DNA from: Candidatus Obscuribacterales bacterium
Lineage (GTDB): Bacteria; Cyanobacteriota; Vampirovibrionia; Obscuribacterales; Obscuribacteraceae
Assembly: GCA_019744775.1 (NCBI GenBank)
Contig: JAIETZ010000007.1
Coordinates: 61,566 to 125,565 of the forward strand
Reading direction: 5' to 3'
DNA: 64,000 nucleotides
Below are positions 33,103 to 40,442 of the stretch, piece by piece. The notes beneath the pieces were generated by a model. It ran no database searches. It was given only the letters and a program-made list of their open reading frames with translations, and had not been told where the DNA came from. The position numbers were made by a program, and so were the translations under genes. Position 1 is the first letter of the stretch. Every line of letters begins with the position of its first letter.

Positions 33103-33816
33103 ATGGAATCCCCAGTAAGAGGCATTGCCATTTTCGGCGGTTCGTTCAATCCGCTGCAGAACATGCACAAGCGAATCGCTCTTCAAGTATTGAAGCAGTT
33201 CAAAGACATTGACAAGGTTCTTCTTGTCACCTGTGCGCAACCCGTGCATCGAGACGACGTTATGCTCGCCGCAGAGTTGCGCCATGAGATGGTGGCTGCT
33301 GCCATAGCCGAGCACTATCCTCGACTGGAAGCCTGCCGCATCGAAATCGACAGACCAGGAGCGTCATTGTCTGCCGACACCGTTAAGCAAGTCCGTGACT
33401 TATATGGCCCGGATGTTCGACTCTACTTCGTCATTGGCACCGATCATGTTTTCGGTATCAGCGAATGGGAAGGCGCCGACACCATTTTCCAGGAATGCGA
33501 ATTATTGATTGCACCGCGTGGCGCTTACTGGACTGATCAAATCAGCCAGTGGCGAAAAGTCTTGCCCGCAAACGTCAAGTTTTCGCCAATCAAGCTCAAT
33601 ACCAAGAAAGTATTTTCTTCAGGCATGGTGCGCGATCGCGTCAGAGCCGGTTTGAAAGTCTCACACTTAGTGCCGCCTGCTGTTTATCGCATTCTCTCCG
33701 AACGCGGCTACTACAAAGACCGCGGACAACCCAACCATAGTTCTTCAACCCAAGACCCTTCAGCGCCGGAGGAATACCAACATGTTCGACAACATGGCCA
33801 AACAAGTAATGTATGA
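33103..33816 (+). CDS. NadD-like adenylyltransferase with altered HxGH motif
   Basis: 237 residues after AGAGGTAAATGCC. The fold is that of nicotinate-nucleotide adenylyltransferases: GIAIFGGSFNPLQNMHKRIAL, DRPGASLSADTVKQVRDLYG, YFVIGTDHVFGISEWEGAD, and the end KVFSSGMVRDRVRAGLKVSHLVPPAVYRIL. The family's HxGH nucleotide motif appears here as QNMH, the first His replaced by Gln. Another NadD in the window (58707) has the intact motif, so this may be a specialised or crippled paralogue. C-terminal 30 residues are disordered and overlap the next gene. Confidence 0.8.
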   Translation: MESPVRGIAIFGGSFNPLQNMHKRIALQVLKQFKDIDKVLLVTCAQPVHRDDVMLAAELRHEMVAAAIAEHYPRLEACRIEIDRPGASLSADTVKQVRDLYGPDVRLYFVIGTDHVFGISEWEGADTIFQECELLIAPRGAYWTDQISQWRKVLPANVKFSPIKLNTKKVFSSGMVRDRVRAGLKVSHLVPPAVYRILSERGYYKDRGQPNHSSSTQDPSAPEEYQHVRQHGQTSNV

Positions 33817-34540
33817 CGCTGAACGTCTTGCCAGCGATGACGGTAGTTACGTGCACTTGCAGCACTTAACCAAAGCATTGCTACAAGGACAAGGTATCAG
33901 CAACACAATTTTGAAGTCCCTCGGACTGACACAAGACAATGTCCCACAAGTCGCCGGCACCGAAACAAGGCGGTTCTTCAAGTCCTGGAGAAACAGCGAC
34001 AATGCGATATATGCTGCCTATTATTCTCCGGCGGTAGTTGCCGTCTGGTATTACGCTCAATGTTTGCAAACAGAAACAGGCAGAAGTGATGCCACTGAGT
34101 TTTTCCTTCTAGGCTTGCTTGAACAAGGCGGCGCCTACAGCGAAGAATTGCAAAAGACCTTTGACTTCAACTTGAAGCAAGTCTATCAGCGCATCCATCA
34201 TCTACAGGCGGTCAGCTTGTGGACCGGATTCGAGCCGGAAACACATGCTCGACGCTTTTTCTCACTTGCTCAAATCGAACAAGCAGGCGGCAATACAGAC
34301 GAAGCTCTTAAGCTCGTTCGACTTGCCATTGACCAGATTAGGCAAGCAAAGAAAGGCGAAGATCATCGTCTGCTGATGGCACGTGCTCAAACGGTTAAAC
34401 AAGCAGCGCGCTTCTACAAATCAGCCGGTCAGGAAAGACATGCCCAGCGCTACGCAAAGCTGGCGCATGCCTTGGCTGCCGATGTTATGCGGCGAGAAGA
34501 CGCCAACTGGCAAGCCAATCAACTCGGCTTCAACTACTAA
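33782..34540 (+). CDS. Clp-N-like protein with TPR-type C-terminus
   Basis: 252 residues after GGAGGAATACCAAC. Two diverged Clp-N repeats (KQVMYDAERLASDDGSYVHLQHLTKALLQ; AVVAVWYYAQCLQ...TEFFLLGLLEQGG) are followed by TPR-like helices (FFSLAQIEQAGGNTDEALKLV; QAARFYKSAGQERHAQRYAKLAHAL). No ATPase. It overlaps the NadD-like gene by 35 nt. Together with the gene at 31271, two free Clp-N proteins lie in one cluster, pointing to a protein-quality or adaptor role. Confidence 0.72.
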   Translation: MFDNMAKQVMYDAERLASDDGSYVHLQHLTKALLQGQGISNTILKSLGLTQDNVPQVAGTETRRFFKSWRNSDNAIYAAYYSPAVVAVWYYAQCLQTETGRSDATEFFLLGLLEQGGAYSEELQKTFDFNLKQVYQRIHHLQAVSLWTGFEPETHARRFFSLAQIEQAGGNTDEALKLVRLAIDQIRQAKKGEDHRLLMARAQTVKQAARFYKSAGQERHAQRYAKLAHALAADVMRREDANWQANQLGFNY

Positions 34541-34550
34541 GCGAACTCCC

Positions 34551-34597
34551 TTTGTCATTCCGAGGGAGCGCAACAACATCCACCTTGGAATGACAAA
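34551..34597. repeat. TGTCATTYYGAG element, minimal form
   Basis: TTTGTCATTCC and GGAATGACAAA are perfect 11-bp terminal inverted repeats around only 25 bp; the shortest member of the family in the window. Confidence 0.8.
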
Positions 34598-34643
34598 CGA
34601 ATAACTAACTGCACATGCTTTGCAGTAACCCTAGGAGATCCAT

Positions 34644-36014
34644 ATGACTGACAAATCTACTCGGGCAAATGCCCGCACAAAACAACTTGGCGCTTTGAAC
34701 AAAGAAGAAACTAAACAAATCAACAGCTGGTCAAAGCTGGTGAAAAACGAACTGGGAGTGGTTTTGCCATCGGGACGGATTTGGCCGTTTGTGCTCATCA
34801 ATTCACTTGATGTCGCAACTGTTGCTGAAGCCGAGAAAATCCTCGATGACATCGATGCCAACCGCAAGCTGCCGTTGAACAAACTACAACCATCTGGTCC
34901 GAGAGTTCCCAGCATCGTCAGCCGGCAAATGACTCCGTTTCTTTCCGTCAATCCGACGGCAAATGCGCCTATTATTTCCTGGCATGCTTTGTCGCATACA
35001 CGCAACTTGTTGCGCATGCACAAGCTCGGTGTTTTGAGCGAACGCTTCCCGCCGCAACGTCCGGAGCCGGATCCAAATGTGGTCCGCATGGAATTTGAAG
35101 ACATGTTCGGCTCGATGTCTCAGCCCGGTAGATATGACGAGTTTGCTCGCGTGCGCAATCACAACGGCGAATTCGTAGATACGGTCAAGGCAGAAAAGTT
35201 TTTGACTAGCTACACGCTATTCATCGGCACGGCCGCTTTCATAACCATGCAAGAAATCTCGCCCGAAGCAGGCAAATTACTTGCAGACAAAGCCGGAAAT
35301 TTCAGGTACGAATGCTTCTCCACGCCGGACAACGGTCGTGGTCAAGCCGTGCTTATCATCGTGCACAAGTTCCAGAAAGTCCTTGAGCACGGCAGTTGGT
35401 CGGATGTTGCCAACGTCGGTGGTATCCATCACCTGCGTGAAGCACCTTGGGTTCGCACCAAGGATTTGGTGATGTCATCCGTGCACTTGAAGAGCAATAT
35501 CGGCGGTCGCAGAGCAACGACCAAAGTGCGCATTGAACAAATCAACAAGCTACTTGATCACATGGACGCTATTCGCCGCGATGGCGAAACGCAGATTGTC
35601 ACAGGCGACTTCAACTGTTTGACTGATGCTAATCCGGCTTCACCGGAAATGGCTCGCTTCTTCGAGGACGGCTGGAAACGACTTGGCGGTGACGACCACA
35701 GACCAACACACATTTCCAGACGGGCAATCGACGCCATCTTCTATCGCGGTCCTGCAGAACTCAGTGGCTACGAGATCTTCCAGATTTGGCAAACAAATCT
35801 GTCAGATCACAACGCCATCGAGGGACGACTTGCTCTTCCGCGCAAAAAATCAATTCGCTCAACCAAGACAAAGGCGACCAAGCCGAAAAACAAGGTGAAG
35901 AGCGACAAGTGCGAATGCAACGAAGAGCCCAAGAAAACCACGCGTACTCGTAAGACGACTCGCAAGCCAAAGCCTGCCGAGATTCGTCTGAAGCGTCCGC
36001 GTGCTGACCGATAG
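34644..36014 (+). CDS. endonuclease/exonuclease/phosphatase-fold protein with N-terminal extension
   Basis: 456 residues after TAGGAGATCCAT. Residues about 175-395 form an EEP domain: TMQEISPEAG (metal Glu), LVMSSVHLKSN, QIVTGDFNCLTDANP (GDxN), RAIDAIFYRG and NLSDHNAIEG (catalytic SDH). The first 170 residues are of unknown fold; the last 60 are very basic with two Cys (KVKSDKCECNEEP), suiting nucleic-acid or phosphoinositide binding. Substrate class (DNA, RNA, lipid phosphate) cannot be told from sequence. No signal peptide. Confidence 0.8.
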   Translation: MTDKSTRANARTKQLGALNKEETKQINSWSKLVKNELGVVLPSGRIWPFVLINSLDVATVAEAEKILDDIDANRKLPLNKLQPSGPRVPSIVSRQMTPFLSVNPTANAPIISWHALSHTRNLLRMHKLGVLSERFPPQRPEPDPNVVRMEFEDMFGSMSQPGRYDEFARVRNHNGEFVDTVKAEKFLTSYTLFIGTAAFITMQEISPEAGKLLADKAGNFRYECFSTPDNGRGQAVLIIVHKFQKVLEHGSWSDVANVGGIHHLREAPWVRTKDLVMSSVHLKSNIGGRRATTKVRIEQINKLLDHMDAIRRDGETQIVTGDFNCLTDANPASPEMARFFEDGWKRLGGDDHRPTHISRRAIDAIFYRGPAELSGYEIFQIWQTNLSDHNAIEGRLALPRKKSIRSTKTKATKPKNKVKSDKCECNEEPKKTTRTRKTTRKPKPAEIRLKRPRADR

Positions 36015-36025
36015 ACTCCCCTGAC

Positions 36026-36066
36026 GACAGCCCTGGCGCACCGCTCCCGCGCCAGGGTTCTGTCTT
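36026..36066 (+). terminator. intrinsic terminator
   Basis: CCCTGGCGC and GCGCCAGGG pair around ACCGCTCCC, extended by GACAG/CTGTC, with TTTC behind. Confidence 0.75.
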
Positions 36067-36108
36067 TCAACAGCCAATTCAATGCCACCAATACTGAGGA
36101 AACAGACT

Positions 36109-36555
36109 ATGCCTAATGAAGAAGATTGCGAACTCGTACTAGCCACCGTTACGACTCTGGATGAGAGCGAAACTGCAAGGGTTGAAGCACTCGTCAAAGA
36201 CAGAACGCATATAACAACCGAAGCTTTCGTCTGGGGCGAATTCACCAAAAGCGATATTGCCGAACTTCTAAAGCAAGACGGTTTAGTTACTGTCCACGAC
36301 GTGCCGGCACTTTCGGTTCCCGTCGAAAAGGATGTGTACGACGCTACAACAGGCAAAGAAATCTACGTCATCGGACTGAGAGGTCCATGGTTGTGGGGCG
36401 ATGAACTCGAAGAACTTGGTGTCACCGCTATGGAAAAAGTCGGTGATACGGAATACCGAGTTTCGATGCCCGGTCCCAATGTCGCTTCTGTTGCATCACT
36501 CTATTTTGTTTACAAGATAGAGCAAAAGACGCTAAACGCTCGCGACTTTCACTAA
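36109..36555 (+). CDS. hypothetical protein
   Basis: 148 residues from the ATG after TGAGGAAACAGACT. Acidic, beta-rich in its second half (YVIGLRGPWLWGDELEELGV; EYRVSMPGPNVASVASLYFVYKIE). No signal, Cys-poor. Not recognised. Confidence 0.62.
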   Translation: MPNEEDCELVLATVTTLDESETARVEALVKDRTHITTEAFVWGEFTKSDIAELLKQDGLVTVHDVPALSVPVEKDVYDATTGKEIYVIGLRGPWLWGDELEELGVTAMEKVGDTEYRVSMPGPNVASVASLYFVYKIEQKTLNARDFH

Positions 36556-36574
36556 TTTGTCATTCGGATTTGCG

Positions 36575-36597
36575 GGGCGCATGCAATGCGCCCCTAC
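36575..36597. repeat. 19-bp palindrome, copy 7
   Basis: GGGCGCATGCAATGCGCCC plus CTAC, preceded by TTTGTCATTCGG. Confidence 0.85.
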
Positions 36598-36669
36598 AGA
36601 GGGAAATATATTTTTGAAGCATTATACTAGTTCATATAGTTGCACGCCTACAAAAAGAAAAACCGGCAT

Positions 36670-36701
36670 AAACCGATCCGCTCAAGTGAGCGGATCGGTT
36701 T
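36670..36701. terminator. bidirectional terminator between convergent genes
   Basis: AAACCGATCCGCTC and GAGCGGATCGGTTT pair around AAGT, serving the + strand gene at 36109 and the - strand subtilase. Confidence 0.8.
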
Positions 36702-36723
36702 CCCAGTCGCCAAAAATCAGCAA

Positions 36724-37983
36724 TTAGAACGAGCCGACGTTGAGCATAGGCTCAGCGAACTTGTCGGGATCACCCTTAAAGCCGTACTTCGGATCAGATT
36801 GCGGCTTAGCTGCATCGAGCAAAGTCTTTCTAACATCAGCTGGTTTTGCATCTTTGTTAGCAGCCTTGATCAATGCACAAGCACCGGCGACGTGTGGCGA
36901 GGCCATGGACGTACCGCTGATAGTTTTGTAGCCGCTGCCCATCCAGGTTGCATAGATGCAAACACCGGGAGCTGCGATTTCAACTACTTCACCGAAGTTG
37001 CTGAAGCCGGCGCGAGTGTCGTCGGCGTCGTCGCGGCACGTGGCTGTACCTTGTCCGCCACCAACACCGTCATAGTCAGCCATGGCGCTGACGCAAATTA
37101 CGTCAGGGTGATTGGCTGGCGAGAAGGTCTTAGCGTCCTTATTGGAGTTGCCGGCGGCAACTGCATACGTGACACCAGCCGCTACCGACTTGCTGAGAGC
37201 TTCATCAATAGCATCGCTCTTGAACTCGCCACCAAGGCTCATGTTGGCCACGTCGATTTTGTCGGCGTTTTTAGTGACGTAGTCGATACCAGAGACAACA
37301 CCGGCGAGTGAGCCGCTGCCTTTGCCGGACAGGACCTTAACAGCCCAGAGTCTAGCACCAGGAGCAACACCGACAGTGCCGATACCGTTATCGATAGCTG
37401 CGGCAATACCGGCACAGTGCGTACCGTGACCGTGATCGTCAGCGCCGTTCTTCGTACCTTCTACGAAGGTTACGTTGTTAACAACGTTTAGATCCGGGTG
37501 GTCAAGCTGGATGCCTGTGTCGATGATGGCGATGTCGACATCAACTCTGTCGTCCACGCCGTCGATTTTGGCAGTCTTGCTCAAATGACCGTCGATACGC
37601 TTGATGCCAGGCGGAATCTGTTGCTTCGGCTGTTCGTCGAATGCTACGAGATTGGTTTCATCAGAAGGAGACTCGAGCGGATCGATGAGGATCAAGCGGT
37701 TAGGCTCGACAAACTTCACGCGTGAATCGTTGTTAAGCTGTTCGGCCTGTTGGCGCGAAAGCTTTGCAGCAAAACCCCACTCGGAGTATCTGGCGAAAGG
37801 ACTGATACCGAGTGACTTGGTCAGAGACTCAAGGTCATGACTCGGATTCAATACAACCAGATATTCACCGGGGATAATGTCACCGGACTTTGTTGGTGCG
37901 GAGTTCTTGCCCCCGAACAAAGCTTCGAAGGCGCGAACCGTTATCGCAACAAGCTTTTCGAAAAAGTTGCGGATCTTGTTCAT
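36724..37983 (-). CDS. subtilisin-like serine protease (S8)
   Basis: 419 residues after AAAGGAAAAACACT. Residues 38-100 look like an I9 inhibitor propeptide (GEYLVVLNPSHDLESLTKSLG; VKFVEPNRLI). Catalytic triad: Asp155 in IAIIDTGIQLDH, His186 in DDHGHGTHCAG, Ser359 in ISGTSMASPHVAG. The first 30 residues are an amphipathic, positively charged helix without a clear cleavable signal, so location is open: membrane-attached or cytoplasmic. Last gene of a - strand group with two pseudoenzyme-like or unknown proteins. Confidence 0.93.
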   Translation of the reverse strand: MNKIRNFFEKLVAITVRAFEALFGGKNSAPTKSGDIIPGEYLVVLNPSHDLESLTKSLGISPFARYSEWGFAAKLSRQQAEQLNNDSRVKFVEPNRLILIDPLESPSDETNLVAFDEQPKQQIPPGIKRIDGHLSKTAKIDGVDDRVDVDIAIIDTGIQLDHPDLNVVNNVTFVEGTKNGADDHGHGTHCAGIAAAIDNGIGTVGVAPGARLWAVKVLSGKGSGSLAGVVSGIDYVTKNADKIDVANMSLGGEFKSDAIDEALSKSVAAGVTYAVAAGNSNKDAKTFSPANHPDVICVSAMADYDGVGGGQGTATCRDDADDTRAGFSNFGEVVEIAAPGVCIYATWMGSGYKTISGTSMASPHVAGACALIKAANKDAKPADVRKTLLDAAKPQSDPKYGFKGDPDKFAEPMLNVGSF

Positions 37984-38028
37984 AGTGTTTTTCCTTTTTT
38001 AATTAGTGGTTAAGTTGGTTCGCTCCGA

Positions 38029-38532
38029 CTAAATCAAGCGAATATTGAGGGGTTTGAACTCAGCCCAGCAGTCACCGTCGTACCTGGTATTACAGGCATC
38101 CATGACTACAGAGATTTCGCTCTTGGGCAATCGTTTTGCCAGCCCAAGAACGGTTTGAAGAACGCCGAGATCGGTGTTAACGCCGCAAACAACAAAGTTG
38201 TCCAAGGCGAATTTCCGCTCGGTAGCAGCGTCTGCGATCATGCAAGATGCATCGCTCGACATGTAATAGATGTCTCTTATGACATAGTGTTCGTAGACAT
38301 CTACTCGTCTGCCCCTGTCGTAGGTGACGACATGGTCCTTAAGGCGCTTATGCGTTGGCGCATAACCCTCGTCTTTTATTGGACTTTCATAGGGCAACTC
38401 GGCAAAAATAATTCCATTGCCGTTAGCTTTCGCTTCCAGAATCAACTTTTCAACATTGTTGATTGTTTCCGGATTGTTTGCGGCAACAAAATCTTCTTGC
38501 ATAAACAAGACAACAAGAGTGTATTTGTCCAT
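38029..38532 (-). CDS. isochorismatase-fold protein lacking catalytic residues
   Basis: 167 residues after GAGGATAAGCA. The cysteine-hydrolase (isochorismatase/nicotinamidase) fold is recognisable: LVVLFMQEDFVAANN at the start and FVVCGVNTDLGVLQTVLGLA. In active members the first block reads IDMQNDF-like with the catalytic Asp, and the second TDxCV with the nucleophile Cys. Here these positions are Phe and Gly, so hydrolysis by the known mechanism is not expected. A binding or regulatory role is likelier. Confidence 0.78.
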   Translation of the reverse strand: MDKYTLVVLFMQEDFVAANNPETINNVEKLILEAKANGNGIIFAELPYESPIKDEGYAPTHKRLKDHVVTYDRGRRVDVYEHYVIRDIYYMSSDASCMIADAATERKFALDNFVVCGVNTDLGVLQTVLGLAKRLPKSEISVVMDACNTRYDGDCWAEFKPLNIRLI

Positions 38533-38555
38533 TGCTTATCCTCATTCGTTGCAAC

Positions 38556-38589
38556 GAAAATCCGGCAGCCAATTACTTGAAGCTGCCGG
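38556..38589 (-). terminator. terminator-like hairpin
   Basis: CCGGCAGC and GCTGCCGG pair across 12 nt, followed on the - strand by ATTTTCG; about 30 nt before the isochorismatase-like start. Confidence 0.6.
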
Positions 38590-38612
38590 AGTCGACGTTG
38601 ATTCTGTATTGA

Positions 38613-39164
38613 TTAGTGTTTCACCTCTACGGTGATTGCCCATTCGTTTGGCGTGGTTGCCGGCTGATACCAGCGATAGACTGGTGCGTCGATCAATCTG
38701 ATTTCCGCTTTCGGATCAGCTTCGTTCAAGTCAAAATACAGCTCGAGCCATCCGTAGCGGCCGCCGTTGAATACCGTGCGTACGTGCGCGAGACGCACAC
38801 CATAGCTCAAGTATCGTGGACGCCAGAGCGAACCTGAAAACGCGTCCACAACCATCTTTACGAGAATTTGTTCACCGACGTACATCCCCTCGATGTGATT
38901 GCCGTTATCCTTATCGAATTGCGTACAAAACTGCTTGTCTGTAGGCACAATTCGCACTCCGTATCCGTTTATCGGGCCCATACACCAAGCACAACGGCTG
39001 AAGTATTCGGCACAAGGATCGCAGAGTATAAAGTTGGGGCTATCTGTCCAGGGTTTGTGATTATCCGGTGTTGGTTGGTTTCTCAGCAAGCTGGGTGACT
39101 GACATGTTCCACGCACGCTGGTGTCAGGTTTTCTCTCCTGACAGGAATTACATAGATTGGCCAT
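38613..39164 (-). CDS. protein with two Cys-pair (zinc-ribbon-like) motifs
   Basis: 183 residues after TGGAGGAAAA. Cys pairs: LCNSCQERK near the N-terminus, ILCDPCAEYFSRCAWCMGP at about 47-65, which can bind one or two zinc ions. The remainder is beta-rich (YLSYGVRLAHVRTVFNGGRYGWLELYFDL). Not recognised. Between the large acidic protein and the isochorismatase-like protein in a - strand group. Confidence 0.65.
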   Translation of the reverse strand: MANLCNSCQERKPDTSVRGTCQSPSLLRNQPTPDNHKPWTDSPNFILCDPCAEYFSRCAWCMGPINGYGVRIVPTDKQFCTQFDKDNGNHIEGMYVGEQILVKMVVDAFSGSLWRPRYLSYGVRLAHVRTVFNGGRYGWLELYFDLNEADPKAEIRLIDAPVYRWYQPATTPNEWAITVEVKH

Positions 39165-39188
39165 TTTTCCTCCATTGCCTGCTTAGGC

Positions 39189-40307
39189 TTAGCGGCGTGG
39201 ATCTTCGTGTCCGCACGAAACGTTAGGCAAATGAATGATTTCACCGCCGAATCCTTCGGACTGCATGACTCTGGCCATCTGTTCACGAGACGGAATAACG
39301 ATTCGTCCCATCAACTGGCAGCGAGCCATCAAATGCAAATCCCAGGGATTGAGCTGGAACATTACGTACGTAAAACCATCCGGCTTAGCCAGAGGTTCAT
39401 TGTCGCGCGGTACTTGAATGAATCTGACGCCGACTGCCAGCAAACCGTGGCTGGGAGCCCAGCTCGATGCGCGCTTATGCAGATCGATTTTCAGATCGTA
39501 TTCTTCCAATTCTGCTGTATTTTCTTCAGCAGTTTGCGTTTCTTCGACGCTTCCATCTACAACTTCCAGTGCCTCAAGTTTTGCCACGGCGGCAATTTGA
39601 GCAACCTGTCTGTAGGTGTCTGGGTCGTCGTTGAGATCGTCGCCCTCCGTCCACTCAGGATGATCTTGTTCCTCATCTGAAAGAACTTCATCCATGACCG
39701 GTTCAGTAACTTCTGCTGCCGGCTGTTCGTCTTCATCAACAGCGACATTTTCTTGTGTAGGCTGTGCCACCTGCAAACCGGCGAAGTATTCTTCAATGTT
39801 GACGTCTTCGCGCAATTCTTCCATGACCAATGGACCGTTGTCGATCATGTCCAATGTCGGAGGCGGATCAAGTCTGCCCGGTTGCAACTGGTTGCCGATG
39901 ATATCGTCCAGGGTCAGGTCGTTGCTGTAGGTCTCAAGCGTGAAGGGAAAACCGTCTTCGGTATCCGCAAGATAGTGGGGTGTCGGAGTTTCCGACATCA
40001 ACTTCTTCATCATCGGATCGAGGAACATGCCTTGTGGCGGCTCCTTGGGGAAAAGTCTCGTTTCACGAACTACCTTTCCGTCAAGAATGACACGCACTTC
40101 AATCGGCTCTCTGGAAGCAGCAAAGATTCCAAATGAACCGAAAGGAACCATTCGAAAATGGTTGGGCACGAATTCCTTCACATCAAAACCAAATGCCGGC
40201 ATGCGATTACCGTCAACGATACCTACAAGCACCCGCCCGAGTGGCTTTTTATTTACTGAAACAACACCGCAAGGAAGCGGCGTGATTTCCGTTTTTACCT
40301 TTTTCAT
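39189..40307 (-). CDS. hypothetical acidic protein with split globular ends
   Basis: 372 residues; the ATG at 40307 follows AAAGGAGTAGTGAAT. Residues 1-110 are beta-rich (VNKKPLGRVLVGIVDGNRM; FGSFGIFAASREPIEVRVILDGK), the middle 120-270 is disordered and strongly acidic (PVMDEVLSDEEQDHPEWTEG), and 280-372 is globular again (GFTYVMFQLNPWDLHLMARC; NVSCGHEDP). No signal. Not recognised. Downstream of the PrkA operon, separated by a palindromic repeat. Confidence 0.65.
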   Translation of the reverse strand: MKKVKTEITPLPCGVVSVNKKPLGRVLVGIVDGNRMPAFGFDVKEFVPNHFRMVPFGSFGIFAASREPIEVRVILDGKVVRETRLFPKEPPQGMFLDPMMKKLMSETPTPHYLADTEDGFPFTLETYSNDLTLDDIIGNQLQPGRLDPPPTLDMIDNGPLVMEELREDVNIEEYFAGLQVAQPTQENVAVDEDEQPAAEVTEPVMDEVLSDEEQDHPEWTEGDDLNDDPDTYRQVAQIAAVAKLEALEVVDGSVEETQTAEENTAELEEYDLKIDLHKRASSWAPSHGLLAVGVRFIQVPRDNEPLAKPDGFTYVMFQLNPWDLHLMARCQLMGRIVIPSREQMARVMQSEGFGGEIIHLPNVSCGHEDPRR

Positions 40308-40350
40308 ATTCACTACTCCTTTCATAACTTTCCGCGTTTTGTCGCGGGAT

Positions 40351-40406
40351 TTTGTCATGCTTCGCAAAGGGCGCATGCAATGCGCCCCTACGAAGGCATG
40401 ACAAAT
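40351..40406. repeat. 19-bp palindrome (copy 8) nested in a TGTCAT element
   Basis: TTTGTCATGCTTCG and CGAAGGCATGACAAA flank GGGCGCATGCAATGCGCCC (40369-40387). The two repeat families are here combined in one perfect nested structure. Confidence 0.75.
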
Positions 40407-40442
40407 ACAACACCACGGAAAGTCAGATGGCGGCGGGTTACC

